Notes: a model not told the origin generated them from the sequence alone. A stretch of 64,000 nt of DNA from Periconia sp. R9002 (GCA_023627715.1 JAMAHW010000043.1:124001-188000); one strand, 5' to 3'; positions 44,576 to 56,484 are shown, counted from the first letter of the stretch. Made by a program: numbers and translations.

Positions 44576-47254
44576 ATGGCCCAACCAACTCCGCCGGCCC
44601 CAGTCTGGTACCGACTCATGACCCTCATGGACTACACGCAGGCTCCTCTGGTCGGATTCTACTACCTCGCTGCCACTGCGTTCGCTATCTGTGTGCTTCA
44701 AAAACCAAAACCACTTCTACCAACTCCAAGAAGGATTGCAACATTCCTCGTCGTCGCGTTGTTTGCTGGGTACATAACGGAGGTTTTATATTATTTCAGT
44801 CGATCCCTCGCCGACGCGACATATACACCGCCAAAGCACGCTGCCATTCGATGCCTTGGCTCCATGCTCCTGTGGCCTCCTCTTAGCTCGTCTCTATTCG
44901 GCAGTAAAAGTCTTATTTGGCATCCGTACTTTGGAGCCTTTGTTATGCAATTTGTTTTCGAGACCATCATCTGTATATTCCGCGGCTTCACACTTTCTTC
45001 TGGCGACCGCTGGGGCAACATTCCTCTGGCCATCAGCACAGCCCGGGGCTTTGCTTCCCTCCTTCTCCTTGTCGATGGGTTCGTGATTTTGATCAAAAAG
45101 CAGTCGGAGAAAGGAACGGACGAGGAAGGGCAGTCGTTGCTAGGAGCCCAGTCAGGGGAGACCGCGGCTCCGAATGGAAGCGCCTCCAGTGGCTACGGAG
45201 CTATTGAACAAAATAAGCCAGACGACGAGGAGCAAGGGCAGGATTCCCGTGACAAGGAGGTGAAAGAGCAGCAAGCTAAGCGGTTGGAAGAAGAGGGCGG
45301 CTGGATCGGCTATCTCAGGGGCTTTACTATCTTCATTCCTTACCTTTGGCCCAAGGATGACTGGATGGTCATGTTCTGCTTGTTTTTGCGCTTTCTAAAT
45401 CTTGTTCAAGGCCGGGTGCTCAATCTCCTCGAACCTCGCCAGCTTGGTATCATCACCACCAAATTGACCATGGGTGCTACTACGATGCCTTGGAACGACA
45501 TTCTCCTATGGGGTCTCTTCCAGTGGCTGAAAGGCTACGCAGGATTTGGAATCATCGATATGTTTGCGGATAAATACATCATCAACTCAGCCTTCGAGCG
45601 TATTACCATCCTCGCATACGAGCATCTCATGAATCTGTCAATGGATTTTCACACCAGCAAGGATTCGGGAGAGGTTCTTAAAGCCGTCGAACAGGCCTCT
45701 TCGCTGAACCAGCTCATCGAGTTGGTCTTCTTCGAAATCTCGCCCATTTTGGTGGATATGTTTGTTGCCATGTACTACGTCTCGACGCTTTTCGACACAT
45801 ACATGGCTTTCATAATCCTGTTTATGGGTATGATTTATACATGGCTCGGCTTCTACTTCACGACTCTATCTCAGCCGAAACGGCGGTTATATGTCAAGAA
45901 AAAACGCGCAGAGAACACCACCGTCAACGAGACAGTGCACAACTGGCAAACGGTTGCTTATTTCAACCGGGGTGATTACGAGCGCGAGCGCTATAGAGAC
46001 AACATCCGCAGCACCATCTCCACACATTATCAATACTACTTCCGATCCACAGGCGGGCATGCGCTGCAGGACATGCTCCTCAGTTTTAGTTTTACGGCCT
46101 GCGTCGTGTTCGGCATATCGCAGATCATCACTGGACAAAAGCCCGTGGGTAATCTGATTACCTTCATTATGTACTGGAACACGATCCTGAGCCCGCTATA
46201 CGTCATGTCGTACAGCTTCCGTCACTTTTCGTCCACCCTCGTTGACGCCGAACGTCTCTTGCAGCTCCTCAGCACCAAACCTTCTGTTCAGGACCAAGAA
46301 AACGCCCAAGATCTCGTCATCAAAGACGGAAAGGTTGAATTCCAGGGCATCGACTTTGCCTACGACCCACGTAAGCAGATTATCAAAAACGTCAGCTTCC
46401 AAGTCGACGGCGGCCAAACCGTGGCCTTTGTCGGCGAGACGGGAGGCGGCAAATCCACCATGCTAAAACTCTTGTTCCGCTTCTATGACGTGACAAACGG
46501 CGCCATCCTCATCGACAACCAAGACCTCCGTTCCGTCACCCTTTCCAGCTTACGTGAAGCCATTGGCCTCGTACCTCAGGACCCGGCACTCTTCAACCAG
46601 AGCATCCGCTCCAACATCCGGTACGCCAGCCTCGATGCCACCGACGCCGAGATCGAAGACGCGTGCCGCGCCGCCGCCATCCACGACGACATCGTTTCCT
46701 TCCCGGACGGCTACAACTCCAAAGTCGGCGAGCGCGGGGTGCGCCTCTCGGGGGGCCAGCTCCAACGCATCGCCATCGCACGGGTTCTGCTCAAGAACCC
46801 CAAGATCGTCATGCTCGACGAAGCCACGTCGGCCGTCGATTCGGCCATTGAGGAGCAAATCCAGGACGCGTTCCGCAAACTCAGCAAAGGGCGCACCACG
46901 TTTGTCATTGCGCACCGGCTCAGCACCATCGTCGAAGCAAACCAGATCCTCGTCATCGACAAGGGCGAAGTCATCGAGCGCGGAACGCACAACGAGCTCC
47001 TCCTAATAGGCGGCAAGTACCACGAGCTGTGGACCAAGCAGACGGCGGGAGCGTCGCAGAACAGAGTGGAGAGCGAGGAGGCGAGCAAGGCTCCGTCAGC
47101 GATGGATGAACCGCTGATTGACATCACACCCCATAAGGAGGAGGAGCAGGACAATGCGACGGCGACAGGGTCGGGGAAGAGCGATAACGGGGATGAGCAT
47201 CAAGGCGAGGTCAGGGAACGGAAACAATCCCCTCCACCCCCGAGGGAAGATTGA
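44576..47254 (+). CDS. HMT1-type vacuolar ABC half-transporter with TMD0
   Basis: Intronless, 892 residues. The N-terminus (to ~180) has several membrane spans (GFYYLAATAFAICVL, FLVVALFAGYITEVLYYF), the TMD0 extension typical of heavy-metal-tolerance half-transporters. A six-span ABC exporter domain follows at ~265-570. The nucleotide-binding domain (~585-825) is complete: Walker A GETGGGKST near 620-628, Q-loop VPQDPALFNQ, signature LSGGQLQRIAIAR near 722, Walker B IVMLDEATSAVD and switch IAHRLS. The ~65-residue tail is acidic and hydrophilic. S. pombe Hmt1 and relatives move phytochelatin- or glutathione-linked metals into the vacuole; that substrate is inferred. It would work as a homodimer. 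Mitochondrial ATM1-type exporters are the closest alternative, but they lack a TMD0 and carry a transit peptide. Confidence 0.92.
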   Translation: MAQPTPPAPVWYRLMTLMDYTQAPLVGFYYLAATAFAICVLQKPKPLLPTPRRIATFLVVALFAGYITEVLYYFSRSLADATYTPPKHAAIRCLGSMLLWPPLSSSLFGSKSLIWHPYFGAFVMQFVFETIICIFRGFTLSSGDRWGNIPLAISTARGFASLLLLVDGFVILIKKQSEKGTDEEGQSLLGAQSGETAAPNGSASSGYGAIEQNKPDDEEQGQDSRDKEVKEQQAKRLEEEGGWIGYLRGFTIFIPYLWPKDDWMVMFCLFLRFLNLVQGRVLNLLEPRQLGIITTKLTMGATTMPWNDILLWGLFQWLKGYAGFGIIDMFADKYIINSAFERITILAYEHLMNLSMDFHTSKDSGEVLKAVEQASSLNQLIELVFFEISPILVDMFVAMYYVSTLFDTYMAFIILFMGMIYTWLGFYFTTLSQPKRRLYVKKKRAENTTVNETVHNWQTVAYFNRGDYERERYRDNIRSTISTHYQYYFRSTGGHALQDMLLSFSFTACVVFGISQIITGQKPVGNLITFIMYWNTILSPLYVMSYSFRHFSSTLVDAERLLQLLSTKPSVQDQENAQDLVIKDGKVEFQGIDFAYDPRKQIIKNVSFQVDGGQTVAFVGETGGGKSTMLKLLFRFYDVTNGAILIDNQDLRSVTLSSLREAIGLVPQDPALFNQSIRSNIRYASLDATDAEIEDACRAAAIHDDIVSFPDGYNSKVGERGVRLSGGQLQRIAIARVLLKNPKIVMLDEATSAVDSAIEEQIQDAFRKLSKGRTTFVIAHRLSTIVEANQILVIDKGEVIERGTHNELLLIGGKYHELWTKQTAGASQNRVESEEASKAPSAMDEPLIDITPHKEEEQDNATATGSGKSDNGDEHQGEVRERKQSPPPPRED

Positions 47255-49247
47255 AGAAATACGTATGGCGCATGGTAGAAGAGAGAAAAATAGATTGGTG
47301 GGTTATTGTTGTATTTTCCCCTCCTCATTTTGTACTTTTTTTTATAGTGAAGAGAAGAAGAAGAAGAAAAGCGGATATTTGAAATCAGTTTACTTTTTAT
47401 GTGTGTTGCTTGTTCATTCGTGATATGTCCCTTCGCCCCGTCGTTTTGATGCGTGCAATTCTCTCTCTCTCTCTCTCTCTCTCAAAACAGAAGAAGAAAA
47501 ACGGTTTCTCCAATTCGTTAGGTCCCCTTAATTCAACGGTACGGTACAGGCCCCTAGTGCCCGGTACCCAGTAACAAGTCACCACACTACATACCTCCCA
47601 ATCCCGTTCCCGCTCTCCATGTACATGAAGTACGCCACGCCACGTGCACGGGATTCAAACACGTTTTGAGCCCCGTTTCCCCGGTTCACCTCACCCCGGC
47701 TCCGCTAAAGTACTACTTACCTGGATATACTTGATAATAGGTAAGGACTCAAATAGTAGTGAGTCTCGTGTTTAGATAAATTAATGTGTGTTTGGAGTAT
47801 GTAGGTATAGAGGGTGCCTGACGGACGGACGGACGGACGAAAATCGCGGGGGGTAACATGAGAAAGAGTAATCATGGTAAAGCTGTGCAATCCGGGTGAT
47901 GAATGGTTCGTTCATTGTTACTTTTTTTTTTCTTGTTTCATGTCTCCTAAGGGAGGAATGGATGAATGACGAATATGCGGTGTGTTTCTTTGCTTTTTTT
48001 TAAAAAAACAACTTTATATTTTAGCTTTGTAGATGGGGGAATTCTTCTCGTAGCAGGATTTCCCCCTCACACTCTCTCCCCCATCCCTCTTTTTGTTCTG
48101 TTTTTTCCAAGTGCAGAAGGGAGGATTCATAGGTACAGCCTTACAAGAAATGTCTAGGTATGTACGTATCAATAAATTACAGACGGAGGTTTGCTACATG
48201 CCGCCATGTTTTTTATTTTCTTGGTGGTGAGGCTTGTGAGGCGTTCGGTCGGTCGGTCGGGGGAATGGTTTACGCCGGCCGGTTTGGTTCGGTAGGGTTT
48301 GACGGCGCACACGTGTTCCAACATTGGAGAGGTTTGAAATGTAGGTAGAGTGAAAGAAGGAAAGAAAAGAATGGAATGAAATGTTTCAGATGTTTGATTA
48401 ATAGATGGTGGGTACGTTGGGTATTTTGATACTGGTTTGTGTTGTGGCTGGGCTTTCCCTTGATTACTCAAATAGGTATGTAGCATGGTACGTACGAGCA
48501 GTTTAGGTACATACATGTACATACATACGTGTACGTCAATGACTTCTTGGACTTTCTCAATCATTGAAGGATTCGAATTCATCAAGATATGTATCAAGCA
48601 CATGTTCGGTGAACAAGTCCACAACCGACTCCGCTCAAAAAACAGACGCCTGCTCAAACCCTCCCATGCAATACCATTGTAAAGGTATACACATACGTTC
48701 GAACGGAGTTTCACGCAACCACCATCAACAGTTGCCCCGACCCCCGAGCGCTAGTTCCAAGCGACCTCGTCCACCTGCAACCCACTTTGATCAATCTCGT
48801 ATCGCAACCTCGCATCGCATTGCATCGCGTCGCAACTAATTCCCTACCTAGGTAGGTCCCCAGCCCAACTTAGTCGGTAGATCGGTACATATACCCACGC
48901 TACCCTCCCGTCGCGGCGTGAAACGTCACCTGTATTGGATATCAAGCGTCTTCTCCCACACCACACCACTCCTCATACATATAACTTAAAACATTTGCCC
49001 TCCCTCTCTCCCTGCCTCCCCTCGGCACTTTCTTTTTCTTTTCTTCTGGAACATTTCTTGACCTACTTTATTTGCGTTACGTCCGTTTGTTCGTCATTGC
49101 ACAACGTTGCTTCGCATCGCATCGCATCGCGGTTTTCGTTACTGCGGATTGAATAGGATCGTGTTCTACCGTTCGTACCACGCGCGCGCGCACACGTACG
49201 CGCATAAAGTAGGAGGAGTGCAACCTACAGCAACGCTAAACGCCGCC
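47255..49247. other. 2-kb intergenic region rich in simple repeats
   Basis: Contains (CT)n at 47461-47483, ACGG and GGTC tetranucleotide tracts, a CCTACCTAGGTAGG palindrome at 48843-48856 and CGCAT pentamer tracts at 48.80-48.83 and 49.11-49.13 kb upstream of the P450. No supported gene; a 181-codon minus ORF at 48169-48714 has no domain. Confidence 0.5.
47461..47483. repeat. (CT)n microsatellite
   Basis: Pure CT dinucleotides in the 3' flank of the ABC transporter gene. Confidence 0.85.
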
Positions 49248-51000
49248 ATGGAGATCCCCAAGAAAGCGCATCTGCTGGGCTCGGCGGCCATCACGTGGTT
49301 CACCTTCCGTTACGCGCCGCACTGGACGCTGTCGACGTCGTTTGCCGGCAACACGGCCGCCCTCTTCACGCTGCAGATGCTGGCGCGGTTTGCGTGGGGC
49401 GTCATTGTGTACCCGCTGCTGTTGAGCCCGCTTCGACGGTTGCCCCAGCCAAAGGTAAATCGATTCCCCAAAATTTTAAGAGTTTCTGTGGGATTTTGTG
49501 CTGATGGTGCGCGAAGGGAGGATCGCTACTGCTGGGCCATTTCCCGCGCATTTTCAAGGAGCCTTCTGGGGAACCGCAGCGGGATTGGATCGATAGCATT
49601 CCGAATGATGGCGTCTTGTACTATCGATGGGTTATGAATGAGCCGAGGGTCTTGGTTACGACGCCAAAGGCTTTGGCCGAGGTGCTGGTGCAGAAGAGCT
49701 ATGAATTCGTGAAGCCTTGGGGTGTCAGAGTTGGGTTGGCGAGGTTGCTCGGTGTGGGGGTTTTGCTGGCCGAGGGAAGTGAGCACAAAGTGAGTTCTTT
49801 CCCAGACTGCTCATGGGGTAGTTGAGACGGTGGGGTGGGTGAGCTTTTCTAATAGATTCACAGCGCCAGAGAAAAGCGTTAATGCCCGCCTTCTCCTTCC
49901 GACATATCAAAGATCTGTACCCGGTCTTCTGGGACAAGTCAACCGAGATGACCGACGCAATCGCAAACGCCATCCAAAGCGACCCCAGCGGTTCCAACGT
50001 CGTCGAGATCCGCGAATGGGCCTCACGCGCAACCCTCGACATCATCGGCATCGCCGGCATGGGCCAAGACTTCAACGCCATCCAGGACCCGTCCAGCGAG
50101 CTCAACAGCACCTACCGCGCCATCTTCACGCCTCCCCGCGGCGCCCGCCTCATGCAAGTCGCCGCCATGTTCCTCCCGCAGTGGTTCCTCCGCATCCTCC
50201 CGCTCAAGCGCAACACCGAAATGCAGGACGCCGTCGACACCATCCGGCGCGTCTCGCACAACCTCATCCAATCCAAGCGCGCCAAGCTCGAAAAGGGCAC
50301 CAGGACCGACGTCGACATCCTCAGCGTCGCCATCGAATCCGGAGGCTTCACCGACGAAGACCTCATCAACCAACTCATGACCTTCCTGGCCGCGGGCCAC
50401 GAAACCACCGCCTCTTCCATGACCTGGACCATCTACCTCCTCTGCAAACACCCCCACGTGCAGAAAAAACTCCGCGACGAGCTCCTCGCCTCCCTCCCCG
50501 CGCTCTCCAACCCATCCACCCCCATCTCCAGCGCCGACATCGACCGCCTTCCCTACCTCAACGCCGTCCTCAACGAAAGCTCGCGCGTCTTCCCCCCGGT
50601 ACCCCTCACCATGCGCGAGGCCGCCCACGACACCACCATCCAAGGCCACTTCATCCCCAAGGGCACCACCATCATCATCAGCCCCTGGGCCATCAACACG
50701 TCCAAAGCCCTCTGGGGCGACGACGCCCGCGAGTTCAACCCCGACCGCTGGCTCGGCCCCGGCAGGGCAAACACTGGCGGCGCAGACTCCAATTACGCCG
50801 TCACCACCTTCCTCCACGGCCCCAGGAGCTGCATCGGCAAGGACTTTGCAAAGGCAGAATTCGCGTGCCTCGTCGCGGCGTTTGTGGGCCGGTTTGAGGT
50901 CGAGCTCGAGGATAAGGATTGGGAGCTGCAGATTGAGGGCGGTATCACGTCGAAGCCGAAGGGTGGGTTGAGGGCGAAGGTTACGCCCGTCAGGGCATAG
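49248..51000 (+). CDS. Microsomal cytochrome P450 monooxygenase
   Basis: Exons 49248-49454, 49517-49789 and 49864-51000, all phase 0, give 538 residues. The N-terminus has hydrophobic spans (FTLQMLARFAWGVIVYPLLL) and a basic-proline hinge (RRLPQPKGG), anchoring it in the ER. Family landmarks are clear: helix C region EGSEHKRQRKALMPAFSF (the join across intron 2), helix I AAGHETTASSMTW near 335, ExxR in NESSRVFPPVP near 397, FNPDRWL, and the heme loop FLHGPRSCIG with ligand Cys483. The enzyme would use NADPH-P450 reductase to oxidise a hydrophobic substrate, which the sequence does not reveal. It belongs with the E-class, CYP3/4-like fungal P450s. No biosynthetic cluster partners sit beside it. 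GC and codon use are strongly C-ending compared with the neighbouring 51.8-kb gene. Confidence 0.93.
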
Positions 51001-51808
51001 AAACGTTTTTGTGTTTGTTTAGCATATCGTGCGACACTTTAGCCATCTCATATAATTTTCCATTTTGTTTTGAAATAGTGCATACATACATAGACCAACG
51101 TAACACCATCTTTTGTTTCCCCTATCCTGAATCAGATCTAACATGTACAATTCTCTTCACAAAATCATTTATCTGTATAAATTTCTACGGGGAAACCATC
51201 ACAACTGCCAACACGTCAGCTTTTCCTTTCACGAAAAGAACGAAAAAAGGAGAAGAAAAAAAATCTCCCGTACACTTCCCTCCATGCACGCAACACACCC
51301 TCCCCTCCACGCACCTACCGAACGTCTCAACAAGCTTTTTTTTTCACGCACGTTTTGACCCCACAGTATCGTACGATTTATGCAAGACATCCCTTCCCTC
51401 TCCCTACCCTTTCCCTAAAAAAACACACACAGCCAGACGACTACTAAACCTTAATAATCCTTCATCCCACCCATCCACTCCACATGGTGAAGCTTAAACG
51501 GAGATGCGGGTAGTCCGAAAGAGGGAAGATGAACGATCGAAAAAAAGAAAACGCATGTTAGACTAGGTAGGTAAATAAATAAGGCGGACGACAGGGGATA
51601 GGTAAGTACTTATTGGGAATTGGGGGAATGGGAATAGGGAAATTTGGGGGCTGGAAACCCGGAGTACGCCTACATACATATGCGGCCCCCCCTTTTTAGC
51701 TTACCCAGGCATCTACATCTACCTAACCCTCCCCCTCCCCCTCCCCCTCCCTTCCCTTCCCCCCTCACACAAAAACAAACACAAATAAACACCCACCAAA
51801 AAAGAGAC
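51001..51808. other. Intergenic region with polypyrimidine tract
   Basis: 0.8 kb between two co-directional genes. A C5T-type polypyrimidine run at about 51727-51765 lies just before the next start and probably forms its leader or core promoter. No gene seen. Confidence 0.5.
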
Positions 51809-53092
51809 ATGCCCCGCCTAACCCCACCCCGCCTCCTAAAACACCTCCTCAACCTCTGCCTCCTCATAGTCCTAACCTGGTGTTTCTTCCCCACACTCCC
51901 CATCCCCGCCAACCAACGCGAAGCCTACATCCACACCGCATTCAACGCCGGGCGCGAAGTCGTCACGACGTATCAATGGGACGAGGGGTTCGTGCTGGGG
52001 GGTGGGAATTACGGGGACGGCGGGTCTGGTGTTGCGGTTCGGTGGCAGTTATTTAAAGAAAGGAAAAGGGGAGGGAAGGGGGAGATGGGTGTGAGGATTG
52101 GAGAGAAGGGTACGGTGTCGTTTACGCGGGTTTTAGGGGAGTACGGACGAGGAGAAGGAGGAGAAGTGTTTTTCGGACCGAGTTTCAGCGTCAAGGTGAA
52201 AGAAGGGGATTTCCACGTTTACGCCATGCCGTGGTTCACACGCGCCGATAATATATTGCTCGACTACGCGTTTATGCCGCGCACCGCGAGCGTAGAGGTG
52301 TGTGTGATCGTGCCGAGAACGGGCGTCGTGCAGGTGTGGAAGGTTGCGGGGGTGTGGGGTGTGTTGAAGACGGCGATGGAGGGACGGGGGATCGAGGGGG
52401 AGTGGTATAATGGGCTGGATAGGGTGTTGAGGGATGTCAAAGGGAGGGGGAGGGAAGGGGAGGATGTTTTGAGGGAGACGTACGAGGCGTTGGTGCGACG
52501 ACGTGGAGGGGCGCTGCTTGCGGAGTTTGTGGTGGAGGGTGTGGATGCGGGAGGGAGGAAGGAGGTTGGGGTGAGGATGCCGATCGGCGAGTTGCCTTCT
52601 CGCTCGTACCCCCTCCGCCGCGCCCTCGCGTGGCCGATGAAGTGGATTCCTATGATCATACCGTACGTGCTGTACTCCCCGATTCTACTGCTCGAGTTCG
52701 TGGTCCGGCCTTTTGGGGTGTTTATTCTGGTCGGTTTTGGGGTGCTGCTCGTTGTAGTCTTGGGCGCGTGGGGTCGTGCCGGGTTTCCGAATTTTGTCGA
52801 GTGGAGCACGCATTATTGGGTGTTGAGGCCTGTGTGGGCGTGTTGCGCGTGGTGTATGGGGAGGAGGAGGGTGACGAAGATTAAACGCGTTTGGGGACCG
52901 ACTGGGCCGTTGGAAGGTGGGGGGAAGGATGTGGAGAAGGGGGAGATTTGGGGGAGATGGGAAGGGGGTTCTGCTGGGACGAAGGGGTTGTATTCTCGTG
53001 AGGAGAAAGTGGGGATGGGTGGAAAGACGTCGCTGGCTTCGGTACAGAGACCTGCTGTTGCGAAGTTGAGGAATGAGGAATCGCGGGGCTGA
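51809..53092 (+). CDS. Membrane protein of unknown function
   Basis: Single exon, 427 residues. An N-terminal hydrophobic segment (LLNLCLLIVLTWCFFPTLPI, ~12-31) acts as signal anchor or first span. The middle ~240 residues look like a soluble beta-rich domain exposed on one side (GREVVTTYQWDEGFVLGGGN, DFHVYAMPWFTRADNILLDY). A hydrophobic hairpin follows at ~278-325 (MIIPYVLYSPILLLEFVV, VFILVGFGVLLVVVLGAW), then a Cys-containing basic turn (WACCAWCMGRRR) and a polar tail. I do not recognise the family. The coding strand is unusually G-rich, with long GGGAGG runs, unlike the C-rich codon choice of the P450 just upstream. The ATG at 51809 is the first that keeps the hydrophobic N-terminus without the Pro-rich leader. 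Confidence 0.65.
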   Translation: MPRLTPPRLLKHLLNLCLLIVLTWCFFPTLPIPANQREAYIHTAFNAGREVVTTYQWDEGFVLGGGNYGDGGSGVAVRWQLFKERKRGGKGEMGVRIGEKGTVSFTRVLGEYGRGEGGEVFFGPSFSVKVKEGDFHVYAMPWFTRADNILLDYAFMPRTASVEVCVIVPRTGVVQVWKVAGVWGVLKTAMEGRGIEGEWYNGLDRVLRDVKGRGREGEDVLRETYEALVRRRGGALLAEFVVEGVDAGGRKEVGVRMPIGELPSRSYPLRRALAWPMKWIPMIIPYVLYSPILLLEFVVRPFGVFILVGFGVLLVVVLGAWGRAGFPNFVEWSTHYWVLRPVWACCAWCMGRRRVTKIKRVWGPTGPLEGGGKDVEKGEIWGRWEGGSAGTKGLYSREEKVGMGGKTSLASVQRPAVAKLRNEESRG

Positions 53093-55123
53093 TTGGGACC
53101 TTGGGATGGTGTATGTAATTGCGCCAATTTACGAACGGATCTCAAATATTGAGATATTCTTCTATCTATGCAAAGCTTTAAAAAACAAAAACAGGTTTCA
53201 ACTTCTAACAGGATAGCTGTTTCACTTCACTATCTCTATCATCTCACTATACTCCATTTCTACTGTACGACTAGAAAAACAAGTCTTTACTACAAGACCA
53301 AAACATACACCATTAATCCCGTCTCAAACGATCCCACACCAAGCCCAGAAAAAGATTAACTTCAACCCACATCTCTCCCTCTCCTCATCCCCTCCAACAC
53401 GAAACACAAAGCAACGACTCAAAACCTCAACTCCAACCACCACACAAGACAAAACCCCGACACACATATAGCCATGACCGCTTAATCCATCTCTTCGAAT
53501 CATTCCTTACCAATACAACGTCCCCCCCAACTTCAACGACTTACCTCAGAATCCAGAATTTAAGCCGAGGAGAAGTAATGTGAACGTTCACCTCTACCAA
53601 TCTTTTTTTTAGGTTTGAGAGAATAGGTGGGAAATGTACTTGCAGGTTTATTGTACAGCTGACAGGGGGGTTCACGACCTTCGTCGCTGTGAAATTCTCT
53701 GTCAGCTGTGCATGGGTCTTCTTGCAGTTGGGCCTCGTAAATTTCGGATCTGTTAAATGCCGGAGAATGATATATCTCACACTTGCTCTCAACACGGCCG
53801 AGACGTCCTTTAGTTCATGGGCTTACTGTCTTCCTTGGTTTTTTCATTAGTTGCCGTATTGCATTCTGCTAACACTGGTTACGTGGTGGTATTGGGAGTG
53901 CTGGTATGCATGCAGAAATGTCTTATCTGGTACTTAACATTGATGTATAAACAAATCTCGTACTAACTACCACCTAACTAAGAGATATCTTCTCGACACC
54001 GTCATTCTCCTATTTTCCGAGTACTCCCAAGGGTTTTTAGAGACTAAGCAATGCAGTAATCTACGTAACATCTCGTGGTGAGCACAGAAATCAGGACATG
54101 AGTGGTTTCACCTCAATCTTTAAACATTCACCACTCCTCCTTAAGCACCACCTTAAATATACCACCTTCACTAACCTTCAAAAAAATATCAGAGAAACCT
54201 TGGGAGAATCCGTGATGTGTGTGGTCGACGGAAACACTAACGATACGCCGAGTCAAACAACAGTGAGTGCTATCTGGCAACCCCACCGCAAATATAGGTA
54301 TCACGCGTACCAGCAATCTAGAAATCAACAAACTGCACTTGTATTGTAGTTTCTATATAATACAGATGATGTCGCGATTCTCTTGAACATTCTCTCTTTC
54401 CAACTAACCAATGTATATATATATGGTTCCACTCTGCAGGTATAGCGTCTAAATATCAATCATAAAAGCCACCTTATCAGTTCAATAGATCAATTGGGAG
54501 CAAATGTGAACCGTCTTGAATAATACCCGTTTATATACAATAGTAAATGTTCTCTACCAATAGCATGCAATCCTATCGTCCTCCCCCAAAGCCTCTTATT
54601 CAGAACTGCCACAAGTCGTGTACAAGTCAACCGCACAATAGCACACATGCATCCAACACAATACAAACGCTACCGATCGCGACAACAATGCTTGCTTTCC
54701 CAGCATACATAGCACATATGCAGCTTCGCAGCTTAGACACTGCATAGCCTACCACGATTAGCGAAAAGGTCTTTTAACCACACATATGGTGCAAGAGCTA
54801 CCCTTGCTATTCACCTTTCACCGGGGCAATCTAGCAAACGGGTAGCCAGCAAACGAAGTGAACAGAGATAGCGGGCAACCTCAACCTCGCTACTAGGACG
54901 AATGGTCCCTGCGCTGGTGATTGATAAAATAGACGGGCACCTGCCGCCTCCTCTCGTCCACTTTTTCAACCACCAGCACTTGCAGCCTCCGCCTTTTGTC
55001 TCTGCCCCTCTGTCAGTAACACTCCCTTCGAGACCTTTGCGAACAAGGTCACTGCAATTGCACACACGATCTTCTGCTTAACAGCAACATCTTTTTTCTC
55101 TACATCAGTTTGTCTATATCAGA
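53093..55123. other. 2-kb AT-richer intergenic region
   Basis: No supported gene. Composition is visibly more AT-rich than flanking genes, with only short ORFs such as one at 54098-54349. Confidence 0.5.
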
Positions 55124-56484
55124 ATGGCACCACCCACCTTGTACGGCGCTGGCTGCCTCTCCCAAACCAGCATCGTGGAGAGAGAGCGTCGACAGGCCTT
55201 AGGGGGTTCGCTGATGGATTTCCTCCGAGGCAACTCCTCCCGCTCCTCCCGCTCTACCAGAGCTCCCGTCCCGCGGCCTGCTGGCGCCTCAGCTCCGCAA
55301 GTCATCAGGGGGGTATGTCCTTTGCGGACAACACCAATTCCTCTTCCGCTGCCACCCAGAATCGCACCCACCCTCCCTCCGCCCAGGCCCCGCCCGCTCA
55401 AGCCCCGGCTGCAGTTCAGGCTCGTGCTCCACCTACCTCTGGCTCTGCTTCTACCTCCGCCTTCGCTCCCGCCCCTACCCAGTCCATTTCAAGCGCCGGG
55501 GAGCCTGATCCTATGGAGATCGACGACCAAGAGGGACCAGCAGCGACCCCTACACCAAGATCACCATCTCACACTGCCATGCCATGGGGAACTGGCTACA
55601 AAAGCCCAAAACAAGCAAAAGCAACCCCCAGAAAGGTCCCATCAAGCCTTCGCGTAGCAAGAAGCAAAGTGGTGAAGCGTTCGGCGAGAAAGAAGCACCA
55701 AAGCCCAGTGAGCAAGAGGGTGCAAGAAACCCTCACTTCCACCTTGTACCCGAGCTCCCCGTGCTTCGACTCCATCGTCCAGACCGTGAGAGATGCGTGG
55801 TACACTGGGGCCTTCAACACCATCCCTAGTTACCGAGACGAGGACGCGGACCAGCTCTACGCTGGGATCATGCGAGAGAGGGCGTCCGGGAAGGACGACG
55901 TCATGGCCAGGTACCACTGCCAGACCCTCGAGGATGTGATCGAGGACTTCCTACGGCCCAGTCTTCAAGTCCTCTCGGACGGGGTGCAGCTCAGCGAAGG
56001 GCAGGTCGACGAGACCCGGGTGCACGTCGACCAGTTGAAGAATTTTGGGATCCTCATGGCTTCCAATGCCAACTGGCACCCGCTCTTCAAAGAAGCTGCT
56101 GAACTTGCTGAGCAGCTCTGGGAGAAGCTGTGGCGTCCAGCCGACGTCAAGATGGATGTGGACGACTGGAGCCCACCCAGCCTCCTCAAGACCGCTTACC
56201 AAGGTCTTGAACACATGCCTCGTGAACTCTACGAGTGGTTGGTTCAGCTGAACGATTCGATGCTAGAAGCATCACACACGAGCATATGGCAAGAGGTGAG
56301 CATGACTCTGACCCAGGGTCTTCGCACGCTGGAGACACTTCGAGAGTCATACCCAGAGGTAGTCCCATCCGACTACTGGGAGCGTTGGGTGCTGGAAGAT
56401 ATTGTGTTCGTGTTAGAGCACATGCTTCACGCTGGCAAGGATGTTGCGGATCTCCTCGAAGCCTCCAAGCGGCTCCCTCGATGA
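55124..56484 (+). CDS. Orphan hypothetical protein
   Basis: Proposed exons 55124-55312 and 55360-56484 with a 47-nt phase-0 intron (GTATGT...CCCAG) give 437 residues. Without splicing, an ATG inside that intron at 55315 gives 389 residues; the join is favoured because both sides stay open in frame and the first ATG follows the leader. The N-terminal ~130 residues are Ser/Pro/Ala-rich and disordered. A basic stretch follows (RSKVVKRSARKKHQSPVSKR), possibly a nuclear signal. The C-terminal ~270 residues are helical and acidic (LEDVIEDFLRPSLQVLSDGV, ELAEQLWEKLW, LPYLN-like motifs absent). No known domain is recognised. It stands between an AT-rich gap and a structured duplicated element, and could be lineage-specific. 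Confidence 0.62.

Noticed and set aside
48169..48714. 181-codon minus-strand ORF
   Set aside because: Low-complexity composition, overlaps microsatellites, no domain and no splice continuation.
50023..50817. 264-codon minus-strand ORF
   Set aside because: Antisense shadow of the P450.
49830..50897. 355-codon Pro/Arg/His-rich ORF
   Set aside because: Alternate-frame shadow of the P450 third exon caused by C-rich codon choice.
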